64,000 bases of DNA from Ipomoea triloba. Lineage: Eukaryota; Streptophyta; Magnoliopsida; Solanales; Convolvulaceae. The notes under the pieces are model-generated. The model was not told the DNA's origin. It worked only from the letters and a program-made list of their open reading frames with translations, and made no database searches. Made by a program: the position numbers and the translations under genes. Below, piece by piece: positions 1-13,657 of the stretch. Location: contig NC_044916.1 of assembly GCF_003576645.1 (NCBI RefSeq), forward strand, positions 9,062,961 to 9,126,960, in the 5' to 3' direction. Numbering within the stretch: position 1 is the stretch's first letter; every line of letters begins with the position of its first letter.

Positions 1-97
<97 letters not shown>

Positions 98-117
98 CGC
101 GCGCGCGCGTGTGTGTG
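1..117. repeat. (AT)n microsatellite grading into (GT)n/(GC)n
   Basis: Perfect AT dinucleotide run to about base 82, followed by GT, GC and GT dinucleotides to about 117. It is at the window edge, so its full length is unknown. Confidence 0.97.
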
Positions 118-2160
118 AAAAATGATCATATGAGAATTTACTCCGAGAAGAAGACTAAGAACTAATCTCAATCTTAACTTGTCCCTTGAGTCTTCCAAGC
201 CTCAAATATATAGGTGGCTAAAAGTACATCGCGACACTACCACTTGCACGTGCATCCAAATCCTCTGTGCAGCAAGTCTAGTTTCTAATTAACCCATTTT
301 TGACCTTGTAGACGTTTGATTTGGACTTTGTGATTTTCATAGAAGTTGTAACTCTTTCAATTTTTCTTTCCAATGCAATTTGAATAACTAGATTTGAGCA
401 TTCCTAGGTTGAGATATGATCAAAATATCAAGACATCGCTTTCCAGATAAAAACATAGCAGAATTCTGCTAGCACGAGAAGTTGCATGCTCTTGCCGGGC
501 TTCGTGCCGCCTGGATCCCTTGCTCCTTTGGATTCCTATGTCATGTCATGATACTTCTAAATCCTTCTTTTTCTCTTTCTTGAGTTCTCATCATCTCCGA
601 GATACACCTTTGTGCTAACTTACCTTCATACACATCCGATCCAATTGGGCTCAAAATTTTTTTACCTTCCAAAACACAAAAATTACCAACATTAGACCTT
701 AAACACACTTTATAGCATATTAGGCCCTTTTAAGCATAACCAAAGTCAATTCGATCAATCCCAATTTAGCCTCAAAATACCCCCTAAATAATGTTGTATT
801 TGGCACTTATCACATTTAAAATATTTTTGTTTGAGCTTTTTAATGATATATTTATTTTATTTGTAACAAAATTAAATTAAAAAAGAATTTAAGAAAAAAT
901 ATTATTTATTAAAATTAAAATTTTAAATAAATTTAAAATTTTCCTACTCATCTTCTAGCCAATGAATGAGTTTACAAGATCTTCTTTTATTATAAATGCA
1001 ATAAATTTTTAATATAAATTCGATCTCGAAATTAAAGTAGAATACAAAGCTAACTTAGCTTACCCAACAAATTGACAATGTTATTTACTTATTTATAAGT
1101 TACATCCACGCTGGAAAAAGGAACAAATCTATTTAAAAGAGAGTTTTGTAAACTTAGGTTAAGACCAACTACTATATATAGTGTGATGATACATCTATTA
1201 TCATTCCAAATGGGTAGTCACAGGGTTAAACTCCGATGGTGGGGTATTGATTCTTTGGGCTGAAAAAAAAAAAAAAGAAAAAAGAAGAGAAAGTATATAA
1301 TAAATACTATCTTATAAAGAATTATGAAGGTTTAAAAAAAACTTATTGGATAAAAAATAAGTGGTTGAGCCTTTTTTAAAATTATTTAGAATTTTAATAT
1401 AACTAATAAATTCCATAAGTTTTTTTATTTAAATTTATTTTTCTTTTTTTTTTCTTTTTGTACAAATAAAATTAAGGTATAAAAATTATATATCATTTAA
1501 AACTTCTAATTGAGATATTTCAAATGATATATATTGATTTTTTTTCATTTTTAAAATTAATATATACTTATATTAAGTAATTTGAAAACAAAAAAGAATT
1601 GAAGTTTTAGCTACACGTCAACTGAAAAAAAAAAATAGTGTCTGTCAACCTCAACAATTAATTAATAATTTAACACAAAACGATATAAATTTTTAAAAAA
1701 TGACTAAAGTGTCCCTCAATAATTTGAAAACTTAAAAATATTATTAATACTAACATAATTTTGTACGCCTAAAACTACCACTTTATACACATAATTAAAG
1801 AAGAAAATTTATTTGTGGTAATAATTTATAAACAGGGTCTACAATATATAAATATAAATATTAAACTAAAATCGTCATTTTCCCTTATAAATATATCTCT
1901 ACCACTAGTTAAAAAATTAAAATAATGTGGGAGAAGACCTACAAACGAGCAAGTCAAGCACAAGCTTTTCGTAGTATATTCGAAAGCGCCCCACTAATTA
2001 ATCTAGATGACACGTTTTAATAAATTATGATAAGAACTTTACAAGTCGTCGCAGTTGTGGAAAACTGAGTCCATTGCCAGTCCCCCCATATTAAATTTCC
2101 CGGTTCCCGCACAGAATTGAATTCTTTTTCTATCTCGCAGCTCGATCATATATTCATATC
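118..2160. other. AT-rich intergenic DNA upstream of the ankyrin gene
   Basis: No supported gene. The sequence is AT-rich with poly(A) and poly(T) runs. The last 150 bases before the ATG at 2161 should contain the promoter and 5' UTR of the ankyrin gene, but I cannot point to a convincing TATA box. Confidence 0.6.
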
Positions 2161-2665
2161 ATGAACACATCATCATTGTTGCATGATAACCCGATGATGA
2201 GCCATGTTTACATGGACCCTCGCCATCGCGATGTAGTTCTTCGGGGCGACCTCGCGGCCCTTCAGCAGCTCATCCAAAGGGACGGCAACTTCGTGGCGCA
2301 GGTCCTACCCGGTTCACTCAACACCGTGCTTCACCTTGCTGCGAGGTTTGGGAAGGTGGAAGTGGCGGGCGAGGTGGCGAGGGCGAACCCGGAGTTGGTG
2401 TCGAGCGTGAACGCGGAGCTAGAGACGGCGTTGCACGAGGCGTGCAGGGAAGGGCATGGGGAGATCGCGCGGCTGCTCTTAGAGGTCTGCCCCGGGGTGG
2501 CTTACCAGATGAACTGCCGCGAGGAGAGCGCGCTGTACGTGGCGTGCGAGAGAGGGAGGGCTCAAGTTGTGAACCATTTGCTAGTCAATTTTCCGATGAT
2601 GTTGACCTTAGAGCTTGATTTGTCGACTACCTCTTTGCACGTTGCAGCTTCCTCAGGCCACACAG
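2161..2665 (+). CDS. Ankyrin-PGG gene, exon 1
   Basis: Starts at the first ATG after an AT-rich leader and encodes residues 1-168 with four to five ankyrin repeats. The donor is CACAG|GTAAAT, leaving phase 1. It is much more GC-rich than its surroundings, as expected for coding DNA. Intron 1 runs to 8184 and is unusually long (about 5.5 kb) because it holds repeats and an assembly gap. Confidence 0.9.
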
Positions 2666-3429
2666 GTAAATAAAATCTTTCTTTCTTTTAATTTGTTGAT
2701 CGATTTCCTCTCTAAAGCACTCGTTGCCCTGTCCCGCTGAGACCAATAAAGGTCCAGTCTAGCATCCTATAACTGGAGAGAGGTTGGTAAAGGAAGCTAA
2801 GTCCACCTTCATAACTAGTTATAACTTTTGATAAGCATTTTATCTAAGTGATAAGGATTTGATCCTTCTTTCTTAGCCCTAATCTTCAATTCAATTCTCT
2901 ACATACCAAAGTTAATTCTAATTTAAGAACCAGACAGTTTTGAGTCGCTTTGCTTTTGTTCGCATATTTAAATCTAATCTTTATTTTTGAAGAGAAATTG
3001 CAAGTGACCATAATTTTGATTGCTCTACTAAATGGTATCTCAAAATTTATGGTTACTTTTATTTTTAAAATTGTTTAGCATAACTTTTATTTTTAAGTTA
3101 TTTTTATAACGGTAGGGGTATATTTGTCTAATATATTGTAAAGTACAACTTTTATAGCATAATGTACAAAAAAACGTAACGGAAAAAATGGACATAAATG
3201 AAGAGTATAACCTTCATTCACACTTATTATGTTTTTAGATTAATTTTTTAGAACACATTTAAATTGAATATTATAGCTAGGCTCATTCAAAAAAATTATG
3301 GTTCATTAGTAACTTATATCAATTTTTAAAAAAAAACTAGGATTTTTAAAAAATAACAATAAATTTTGACTAACAGTTTAATTAACTATGATTTTTTTAA
3401 AAAATATTATTAAATTTAAGATTTTAGAG

Positions 3430-4770
3430 ATACGTTAATGGAGGATTAAAAGTGTCACTTCACTAACCATTAAGAAATAACACCTATAATAGAAGAGCAA
3501 ATCCAAATTTGCTTCAAATTCATGAATCAAAAGTACAAAAAGTTCCTTTTTAAAAAGAATAATAATTTGTCAGCCGTGTAAGCAACAAATCAAATATTAT
3601 TGTGTGTATGATACTATTAAATAATGTTCATTTAACACATAAATAATCTACTTTTAGTATATTAAAAATGTACGTATATTGTATTCAAGAAAAATATATT
3701 ATTTGAATACTGAAAATATATTATTTTGTATAATGTATATTCAGTACATGAATAATTTACTTTTAGTATATTAAAAAATGTGCAATTTATTAAGATCCAC
3801 ACAGCATGTATGCGGAGCAAACCATGCACAACTGATGCGGCAAATTAAAGCCACACAAGCTTAATCAAATTGGTTTTGCGTTCATATTGAAAAGTATACG
3901 CCCTGGATGGCCTAATAAGGTTAAATATAACACGGTTTGGACCGGCAAAACATGGAGGTGTACAGTACAAATATTAGAATATGAATCATTATTGAAATCA
4001 AATAATTAGACTGTAATGAGTTCTATTAGTTGATGTAGTCTGTTTGGTGGTAGGTAGAAATTGGAATAAAACTAAATAAATGTGTGTGTAATGGGTCTAG
4101 ATCATGTGAAAAGAGGCGTTTAGGTATAATAAAAAAAAAAATAGGGTAAGATCTGAGATATTGATCTGTTCAGATTGATAGTTCCTTTTAAAAAAATGAA
4201 AAAAAATTTCAAATATTATAATATTAGTTTATGCACTTGTAATATAAACTGTTACACTTTGTATCATAAATATGTGCACTTTATAGTATACACTTATTCA
4301 CTTCCAAATATGAATATTTAAAAAATATTTTTAAATTTAAGGTTTAACAGATTAATTAATGAAGGATTAAAAGTATCACTACTTCACTAACCGCTAAGAA
4401 ATAACACCTATAATACAAGAGCAAATCCAAATTAGATTCAATTTCATGAATCAAAAGTACAAAAATTTCCTTTAAAAAAAGAATAATAATTTATCAGCCG
4501 TGTAAACAGCAAACCATGCACCACACCGGCTTAATCAATAAATTAGTTTTGCGTTCATATTGAAAAGTCTACGCCCCTGTATAGTGAGACCACCTAATTT
4601 ATGGACGTATTATAACACAGGGTTTGTTTGGACTGGTAAAACATGGAGGTGTTTGGTACGACTATTAGAATATGAATCATTATTGAAATCATATAATTAG
4701 ATTGTAATGAGTTTTAGTATATTTAGTCTGTCGTTTCTATGGTAGTAGGTAGAAATTGGCGAAAAAGAAA
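3430..4770 (+). repeat. Direct segmental duplication within intron 1
   Basis: The stretch from about 3430 to 4090 is repeated, diverged, at about 4345-4770. Shared blocks include GAATAATAATTTRTCAGCCG, a segment about gcgttcatattgaaaagt, and AAAACATGGAGGTGT. No coding capacity is seen. Confidence 0.8.
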
Positions 4771-4796
4771 AAAAATATATGTTTATATAGACTAGA

Positions 4797-6615
<1,819 letters not shown>

Positions 6616-6893
6616 TTCCAAAGTTGTGATCTTACGGATAGTAGATGTAGTGGTCGGAAATCCAAGAACAAGATTGGTTTATTGGTCCAGATTTACGACC
6701 ACCAGGTGGTCGGAAATTTCGGACCGTCCAATTGTTTTGCCGGTCGTTTGTATTCCGACAGCTCCCGAAAGGGTTTTTCTGGATACCCAAATTGGTCGAA
6801 AAAGTGGTCGGAACAAGCGTTTTCGACTAGATTAAGGACATTTCCGACCATTTTTTGGGTGGTCAGAAATCTGTTGATTTCTAGCAGTGTGTA
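6616..6893. mobile_element. Possible end of a CACTA-type DNA transposon
   Basis: GTGGTCGGAAA and its inverse TTTCCGACCA recur within about 270 bases, and the block ends in TTTCTAGCAGTG, the inverse of CACTGCTAGAAA. Short alternating subterminal repeats next to a CACTG terminus are typical of CACTA (En/Spm) elements. The matching opposite end was not found, so this is a fragment or a different repeat. Confidence 0.35.
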
Positions 6894-7204
6894 CTCTGTC
6901 GAAGTGTAACCTCTTTCGTGTTGAAATTATCAAATAATAAATTCTGATCTCGACCAGATTTAGGGTCCGTTTGGAAACCCGAAAAATAATTTCTAGAAGT
7001 CATTTTACGGATTTTCTAGTGTTTGGGTACTCAAGAAAAATGAAGTCAAAGAAAAATATTCATTCCGATCAATAATAAAAGGTTCAATTTAGCATAAAAT
7101 ATCTTCCTAATTTTTATTCGGAAGACAGTTTCTGAATTATTTATTTTCCATTTGGCTTCCCTCTCTTCTCTCTTAACTTAGTTTCTGGATTATTATTATT
7201 ATTA

Positions 7205-7560
7205 TTATATTCACCACCACCTCCAACACCACCATAGCATCGCCATCATCATGATACCACTACCACAACCACCGCTGCTACCACACGATGACGACCACCA
7301 CCACCACCACTACTACACCAACGTACACCAACACCTAACACCACTACTACCATACCACCACCATCACCACCAACAACCACAACAACACCACCATCACCAC
7401 ACTACCACCACCACCACAAACACTAACACCGCCACCGCCGCCGCCACCACTACCACACCACTACCACTACCACCACCACTACCACACCACCACTACACCA
7501 CCACCACCACCACATATTATTATTATTGTTGTTGTTGATGATGATGGTGATGATGATGTT
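7205..7560. repeat. (ACC)n-rich low-complexity tract with ATT/GTT/GAT triplets
   Basis: Imperfect CAC/ACC triplets from about 7211 to 7513, then ATT, GTT and GAT triplets. It lies in intron 1; the His/Thr-rich open frame across it is a repeat artefact. Confidence 0.9.
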
Positions 7561-8184
7561 GTTAATATAACAAATAATATGTTCATTTTCAAGAAAATGA
7601 ACTAAACAGAAAAAATATAATTTCTTAACTTTCATCCAAACAGAAAAAGACATTCAGCAAAACACCAGAAAGTTGAAATATTTTTTGGAAAATGGGTTGT
7701 ATGTTGTTCTTGTCTTTAGGTTCATATGTGCACACTTGTGCTATTATGTGTGCACTTGCGGGGTTTTAAAGGTGCGCGCTCATGTTGGTTTTGTTTGTAG
7801 TCAAATTGTGAACTCACTCATTACTCATTAGTGCACACTAATTTGTATATATATGCACACATATGTTAGACATTACCCACATTTGTCTTTGTTATTATTT
7901 AGAAAATAGCATAATTGTTTGCTTGCATGAAAGAAACAAATTAAAGAAGAGAAAAAAGATGATATACACAAGAAACAACTTTACCTCAACAAAGGTTTAA
8001 AAAGAAAACAAGGCCCAAAAATCTAGTGTCACGTACTGGGTACATACACATGCTAGCTAGGAATGCTAGGAAAGTTTTCAGCAATGAGCAATCCCATTAT
8101 ACTTTTGCAGTGTAATATATAGTACGTGTGTTACATATAAACCAAACAACGTATAGTAACATATGGGCGGGCGCCAATTTGCAG
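7561..8184. other. End of ankyrin intron 1
   Basis: AT-rich intronic sequence ending at the acceptor CCAATTTGCAG at 8184. No other feature was recognised. Confidence 0.5.
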
Positions 8185-8461
8185 TTATTGTTAAGGAAAT
8201 AGTAAGAGCACGCCCAGAGTTCGCATCAAAAAAGGACTCAAATGGGTGCATTCCGTTGCATCTAGCATGCAGCAAAGGCCACTTGGAGGCAACCAAAGAG
8301 TTGTTGGAAGTTGACAGCGATCTTTGTTTCCGGCAAGATAAGGAGGGGCGGACACCCCTGCACTGGGCGGCAGTCAAAGGCCGAGTTAATATCATCTATG
8401 AATTGATAGACGCGAGTCTGGAATCTGCTCATATGGTTACCAAGCATGGAGAAACAGTTTT
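8185..8461 (+). CDS. Ankyrin-PGG gene, exon 2, part left of the LINE
   Basis: Starts after the acceptor GCAG (8181-8184) in the phase left by exon 1. It encodes ankyrin repeats with IPLHLACSKGH and TPLHWAAVKGR. It ends inside HGETV at the LINE junction; the remainder continues at 13723. Confidence 0.9.
8441..8461. repeat. Target-site duplication, left copy
   Basis: 21 bases identical to 13702-13722. The last T residues merge with the LINE tail, so the exact end is uncertain by a few bases. Confidence 0.95.
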
Positions 8462-8492
8462 TTTTCTTTTTTTTTTTAATCGAAAGACAGAG

Positions 8493-11400
8493 TCATTGAT
8501 TAATCAAACGAGAGGTAGTAAAGCCTCTAAAGTCATACAAAAAAACATCTTGCACTTGAGCCGGCAAGGTGAAGAAGTCAAAATATATTGAAGGATAAGA
8601 TCGGCTAATACCAAAGAGAGCAAGAGCGTCAGCCACTTTGTTTGCCTCCCGGTAAATATGAGACAGGGATGCTGACCAAGATAAAAGCAAATTTCTTATC
8701 TGGCTGATCGCATTTTTTATTTTCCAAGGAATATTCAGCAAGTCAGATTGAACATAACTAACCAAGTTGGAGGAATCTACCTCGACGAATGTGGGGAATT
8801 TGGCTGCTGAGGCACACCAAGTTAAAGCAAAGTGAAGGGCAAGGACTTCGGCTTCCTGAGCGGATGAGGCATCTAACGGGAAAGAGAGAGCTGTCACAAG
8901 ATGCCCCGCTGAATCTCTTATGCAAGCGCCACCTGCGGCTCCAAAGCTAGAAAAGGTGGCATCCGTGTTAAGTTTAAGACGACCCGATGGGGGTTTGAAC
9001 CATTTGATCCAGGCCGTGATGCGACGCTTTGGAGGGGAGAAAAAAGCGGCAAAACCTTCGCGGATTAGGAGAAGGTCAGAAACATCATTTGAGCGCATCG
9101 GTTTTGCAATAGAAAGCAGAAGGAATTCTCGTTTAACCATATTAATCAGTACACCTGGGGAAAAAGAGGTTTCTTCATAGATAGCTGCATTATAAGAGCA
9201 CCAAATTTTCCAAAGGATGATTGAAGGCATTAGATTAATTATGATTCTTGAAATAGATGTTGTTGATGAAGCTAACCACCAGGAGTGACATGCAGCTCGT
9301 ATGGTAGAAACATTTGAGCAATTAACATCAAAAATTGCAGCCAAATAGGACCAGACCAGCGCTACCTTGCTGCAGCTAAATAAGCAATGTTCCATTGTTG
9401 CAGTGGCATTCCAACAGAAGGGGCAGACTGATGGTAGATTTATGCCAAAGCGTTCCAAGCAGTCGGGAAAGGGTAGTAGCCTGCGAAGAGTCTTCCACAT
9501 GAAAATAGAGATTTTAGCCGGAAGAGGCTTCATCCAAATGCATTTTGAAGACAATGTAACTCCTGTCTTTGGTCGGAAGAGGTCATATGCTGTGTGCGTT
9601 GTGAATTCCCCAGTCGAGGAGAGGGTCCAAATGATTTTATCATCTGTAGCAAGCAGATGTTCTTCCACCATCTCTGAAACCTCCATCATCCTTTTCCAAA
9701 CATGTGAACTTGTAGGGTGGCGCTGCTCATTATGATATTTAATCCGCATGTAGTCTGTCCATATAGATGAGCCAGTGCGAAATTTATACCATAAGTGAGC
9801 TGCATTTGCAAGTTGGGTCACCATCAAAGATCGAAGCCCCAGGCCTCCCTCCTCAACCGGATAACATAGTTTTTTCCAAGAAGCCCAATGGTGTTTTGGT
9901 TTGCCATTATTGAACCCCCAGAAAAAACGTGCTATTCGCTGCTCAATGTCTTTAATTATTTGCTTGGGGAGTTGGACGACTGCCATTGAGTAAAGCGGAA
10001 TTGCAGCTAGCACGTGTTTGATTAGAGTTAAACGACCACCTGGAGATAGGAGCTGGCGCTGCCATCCTAACAATTTCCTATCAATGGACTCAAGAATATG
10101 ATGGTGGTGGATCACTCTGTTTCTGCCCCGGAACAAGTTAATTCCAAGATATTTGAACGGCAGTTTCGAGTGGCGCATCTGAAGAGCTCGTTCCATCGCA
10201 TTAATGCGTTGAGTTGGGCAACGTTTGGATGCGACAAAAAAACTCTTGTGATAATTTATGCGCTGGCCTGATGCTTTTTGGTATGACTTAAGCACGTTGG
10301 ATAACCTTTTTAGAGAAGTAAGCCCCCCATTCACAAAGATAATAATGTCGTCCGCAAAGGCTAGGTGGGTGATTGTTGGGCAGCCCAAAGATGTTGCATA
10401 TGGAGAGATTAAGCCAGTTCCAATGTTGTGGATTAGCATGCGGGATAAAACCTCCGAAATCAGAATAAACAATATGGGAGATAGAGGATCTCCTTGCTTT
10501 ACACCTCGAGTTGGTTGGAAATATCCACAACTGATGCCGTTTACCATAATTGATAGCCTCGTGGAAGATAAGTTGTTCATTATTAAACGAACAAAGGTCT
10601 CTGGAAAGCCAAACTTGGTAAGCAGTTTCTGTAGAAAAGGCCAATCTACTCGATCAAAGGCCTTCATCATATCCAATTTGATTGCAACATTTGAGCCGCG
10701 ACATCGTTTATCTAAGTATTGTATCAGCTCAAAGGCCAAAAGCACATTATCTTGGATATTTCGACTCTCAACAAAACCTGTTTGTTCTCGTGATATGAGC
10801 TTTGGGAGTATTTGCCGGAGACGTGAGGTTGTGATTCTTGTGAAAATCTTACTCGCAAAGGAGCACAAACATATGGGTCTGAAATCAGCAAAGGAAACTG
10901 GATTTTGTTTCTTGGGGATTAGAACAATTTGAGCACTTGCGATCCCTTTTGGAACCGGGACTCCCACAAAGAAATCCAAAACCGCCATATATACATCATT
11001 GTGTATTGTGTCCCAACAGCTCCTATAGAAAGATCCTGAGAACCCATCTGGGCCGGCCGCACTATCTGGGTCAAGGTCCCACACTGCTTCTTTTACTTCT
11101 TGGCGCGAGACAGTTGAGGTGAGCATTTTGATATCGTCATCTGATAAAGCATTTGAAATTGTTTCCAAAGCCATTTCATAGCCAGAACACTCTTCAGCAG
11201 TGTAGAGATTAGCAAAAAAATTAACTGCCTCAGTTTGGATATCCAACTGGCTCGTTAGTAAGGTACCTTCATTGTTTTTTATTGAGCTGATCCGTTGTCT
11301 TCGATGTCTGTCCTTTACCGTTTCATGGAAAAATTTTGTGTTAGCATCTCCTTCGCGCAGCCACTTTATGCGGGCCTTTTGTTTCCAGAAACATTCCTCC

Positions 11401-12395
11401 TGTTTAAGAGCCTGTTGCAGTAATGCTTGTTCTTTGCTTAGAATTTCCCGGTTCGTCTCATTTGGATTGTCATCAAATTGTTGTTCAGCTTCAGTAACTG
11501 ATCGCTCTAGGCTTTTCACTTTATCAAAAATATTGCCAAATACTTCTTTGTTCCAAATGCACAGAGCTTGCTTGAGCCGTTTTAGTTTGTAACTTAGGGC
11601 CCTCATACCTCCTCCATCAGCCGGTTGTATCCAGTTGGTAGACACCAACTCTTGGAAACCAGGGTGTGATATCCACATATTTTGGAACCGGTATTGCTTG
11701 GGTGCAGTCATACTAGAATTGGTAGCCGTCAGAATGATCGGTGAGTGGTCTGAGGTCGCTCTGCTCTTTAACTCGACTCTAGCATCTGTGAAAAAATCAC
11801 GAAAGGCAGTTGTCATTAGAAATCTGTCTAGGCGTTTCCAAACTCTACCTGTGCTTCTCACTCCCGACCATGTGTAAAGTCCTCCTGTTGGCACAGTGTC
11901 GATTAACGATTGTTCAACAATAAAGTTGGAGAAGTCTGTGATTCCGCCTAAATCTGGTATTGCATTACCACGGTATTCTGCAACTGAAGAGATGGAGTTG
12001 AAGTCACCTCCTATCAAGACAGGCCCCAAGTTGGCAGTTAGGATACTGAGCTGTGACCAATGTGTTTGTCGCTCGGCTCTAGTGTGTTTAGCATAGACCG
12101 CCACAAAATCAAATTCAAAATTTAAATGCATGTTTGAAATATTGCAATGAACGAACTGATCCATATCCGCCATTATGTTCACAGAGTAGTCACCAGACCA
12201 AAAAAGCCAAATCTTACAGTTTGTAGAAGCAAAGCAGAATTGAAGATTTAACTTGCATGCAAAAACTTCAATCTGGTTAGGAGAAAGGAAAGGCTCGATC
12301 ACTGCAATCAAGCCAAGACCCTCGCATCTGATCATTTGCCTAAGCCTGCGACACGAGGAGAGCAGGCCTCGGACGTTCCAAATGAGAACTTTCAT
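8493..12395 (-). CDS. LINE ORF2: endonuclease, reverse transcriptase, RNase H
   Basis: 1300 residues. The N-terminal apurinic-like endonuclease shows LIWNVRGL (4-11), GGDFNS (129-134) and TSDHSPI (214-220). The reverse transcriptase spans roughly 480-760 with IKLDMMKAFDRVDW, GVKQGDPLSP and the catalytic FADD at 680-683. A zf-RVT-like Cys/His stretch follows (CPFCWNATATMEHCLFSC). The C-terminus is an RNase H of the RVT_3 type (KLNTDATF, QEAEVLALHFAL, REANKVADALA). Proteins of this kind nick the target and prime cDNA synthesis from the LINE RNA. The start ATG overlaps the ORF1 stop as ATGA. All key catalytic motifs I can check are present. Confidence 0.96.
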   Translation of the reverse strand: MKVLIWNVRGLLSSCRRLRQMIRCEGLGLIAVIEPFLSPNQIEVFACKLNLQFCFASTNCKIWLFWSGDYSVNIMADMDQFVHCNISNMHLNFEFDFVAVYAKHTRAERQTHWSQLSILTANLGPVLIGGDFNSISSVAEYRGNAIPDLGGITDFSNFIVEQSLIDTVPTGGLYTWSGVRSTGRVWKRLDRFLMTTAFRDFFTDARVELKSRATSDHSPIILTATNSSMTAPKQYRFQNMWISHPGFQELVSTNWIQPADGGGMRALSYKLKRLKQALCIWNKEVFGNIFDKVKSLERSVTEAEQQFDDNPNETNREILSKEQALLQQALKQEECFWKQKARIKWLREGDANTKFFHETVKDRHRRQRISSIKNNEGTLLTSQLDIQTEAVNFFANLYTAEECSGYEMALETISNALSDDDIKMLTSTVSRQEVKEAVWDLDPDSAAGPDGFSGSFYRSCWDTIHNDVYMAVLDFFVGVPVPKGIASAQIVLIPKKQNPVSFADFRPICLCSFASKIFTRITTSRLRQILPKLISREQTGFVESRNIQDNVLLAFELIQYLDKRCRGSNVAIKLDMMKAFDRVDWPFLQKLLTKFGFPETFVRLIMNNLSSTRLSIMVNGISCGYFQPTRGVKQGDPLSPILFILISEVLSRMLIHNIGTGLISPYATSLGCPTITHLAFADDIIIFVNGGLTSLKRLSNVLKSYQKASGQRINYHKSFFVASKRCPTQRINAMERALQMRHSKLPFKYLGINLFRGRNRVIHHHHILESIDRKLLGWQRQLLSPGGRLTLIKHVLAAIPLYSMAVVQLPKQIIKDIEQRIARFFWGFNNGKPKHHWASWKKLCYPVEEGGLGLRSLMVTQLANAAHLWYKFRTGSSIWTDYMRIKYHNEQRHPTSSHVWKRMMEVSEMVEEHLLATDDKIIWTLSSTGEFTTHTAYDLFRPKTGVTLSSKCIWMKPLPAKISIFMWKTLRRLLPFPDCLERFGINLPSVCPFCWNATATMEHCLFSCSKVALVWSYLAAIFDVNCSNVSTIRAACHSWWLASSTTSISRIIINLMPSIILWKIWCSYNAAIYEETSFSPGVLINMVKREFLLLSIAKPMRSNDVSDLLLIREGFAAFFSPPKRRITAWIKWFKPPSGRLKLNTDATFSSFGAAGGACIRDSAGHLVTALSFPLDASSAQEAEVLALHFALTWCASAAKFPTFVEVDSSNLVSYVQSDLLNIPWKIKNAISQIRNLLLSWSASLSHIYREANKVADALALFGISRSYPSIYFDFFTLPAQVQDVFLYDFRGFTTSRLINQ

Positions 12396-13657
12396 TTAAA
12401 ACGATGAGAGAAAGAGACTCTCTTGAGGGAACCCGCCGCCAAGCGGGTAGTGACTGAAGGTGCTTGAGACGAGTAATCCTTTCTTGGTCGCCGTTTTTTA
12501 TGAGTGACAGTGATAAAGTTATCTTGATCGGAAACGGAGTTGGATATTTTTGTAGCTAACCTGCGACTGTCCTCTTTCCAAGATTGAAGAAGAACATGTC
12601 GGGGAAGATCTAACCTCTGTATCTCCTCACCATCTGAATAGTGCCCTGGTGCCGTATCATTACTCCTTTGAGCTTGCAGTTTCTGGTCATCTCTCAGTGT
12701 TATTCCCAAGGAGTTGTTTTCGGGAATTTCAATCTCTTGACTTGAAGGGATGGAAGGCTCATCTGTCTGTTGAGTATCCGATTTTTCCTGCTCTACCGAC
12801 TGATGCTCTGTCACCGGCTCTTTTACTGGGCGCCATCTTTTTCTTGGAGGGGCAAGTTGCGCCTGTGAAGTTTGTTTAGGAGGTTCAGAAGCTACCTTGG
12901 TTGATATAGCCTGAGATGAGGTGGCTTGAGGGCGAGGGTTGCGATTGCACTCGGTTTGGAGGTGACCAAATTTATTGCAGATTCCGCAGTAAGGCGGAAT
13001 ATGTTCATAGATCACTGGTTGAGAAAATCCCCCTAAAGAGCCATTGTTGATCCATACTTGTTTGGGTAAAGGCTTCATCACGTTTAGTTCGACACAGATT
13101 CGCGCTACAGATGGTCGGTTGTGCGCCAAGGTTGAAGCGTCAATTTTTAAAGGAGTACCTATTAGATTGGCGATTGTGAAGAGGGGTCGCTTCTCCTGGA
13201 GATGAGCTGGTAGTCCTTCAAAGGCAATCCAAACTGGAACCACTGGCGATTCAACATCCGGTCGAAAATCTGCTGTCCATTTGAGAATACGCATAGCGTA
13301 GCCTTGAATGAACCAAGTTTTGCGCAGCCAGCAGCGTTGGAAGTCTTCCTCTTTGACGAAAGTAATAAGGATGTGGCGATTATCTAGCAGGCCGAGGGTG
13401 AAAGTTCCTGCAAACCCAATCTGGTCGAAAGCTTTTTTAAGGGTTGCCATGGTAGGTCGGCCTTTCATAAATTTGCCCACTAAGGCAAATCTGTATCGCT
13501 GAGAAAATTCTTGGATATCTTTGTCGGAGAATGTAACTGCTGGCATTCCTTTGTAGCGCTCTGGTGGACAGAGTGGTAGATCACAAGAAGAGGATGAAAG
13601 GATGTCCGCAAAGGAGCGAGATTTGGGGGGCGCGGCGCCCCCCTGATTTTCTGACAT
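12392..13657 (-). CDS. LINE ORF1: gag-like RNA-binding protein with DUF4283 and CCHC knuckle
   Basis: 421 residues. Residues about 40-180 match the DUF4283 type of plant LINE ORF1 (RFALVGKFMKGRP, FTLGLLDNRHILITF, VPVWIAFEGLP). A zinc knuckle C-x2-C-x4-H-x4-C lies at 224-237 (CGICNKFGHLQTEC). The C-terminal third is polar and low-complexity. The protein is expected to coat the LINE RNA. The stop codon TGA overlaps the ORF2 start by four bases (ATGA, 12392-12395), suggesting termination-reinitiation coupling. Confidence 0.93.
   Translation of the reverse strand: MSENQGGAAPPKSRSFADILSSSSCDLPLCPPERYKGMPAVTFSDKDIQEFSQRYRFALVGKFMKGRPTMATLKKAFDQIGFAGTFTLGLLDNRHILITFVKEEDFQRCWLRKTWFIQGYAMRILKWTADFRPDVESPVVPVWIAFEGLPAHLQEKRPLFTIANLIGTPLKIDASTLAHNRPSVARICVELNVMKPLPKQVWINNGSLGGFSQPVIYEHIPPYCGICNKFGHLQTECNRNPRPQATSSQAISTKVASEPPKQTSQAQLAPPRKRWRPVKEPVTEHQSVEQEKSDTQQTDEPSIPSSQEIEIPENNSLGITLRDDQKLQAQRSNDTAPGHYSDGEEIQRLDLPRHVLLQSWKEDSRRLATKISNSVSDQDNFITVTHKKRRPRKDYSSQAPSVTTRLAAGSLKRVSFSHRFK

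Noticed and set aside
7251..7653. His/Thr/Pro-rich open frame and its antisense partner
   Set aside because: Triplet microsatellite in an intron; no start context or domain.
8920..12096. Several plus-strand open frames inside the LINE
   Set aside because: They are antisense shadows of ORF2, which has clear domains.
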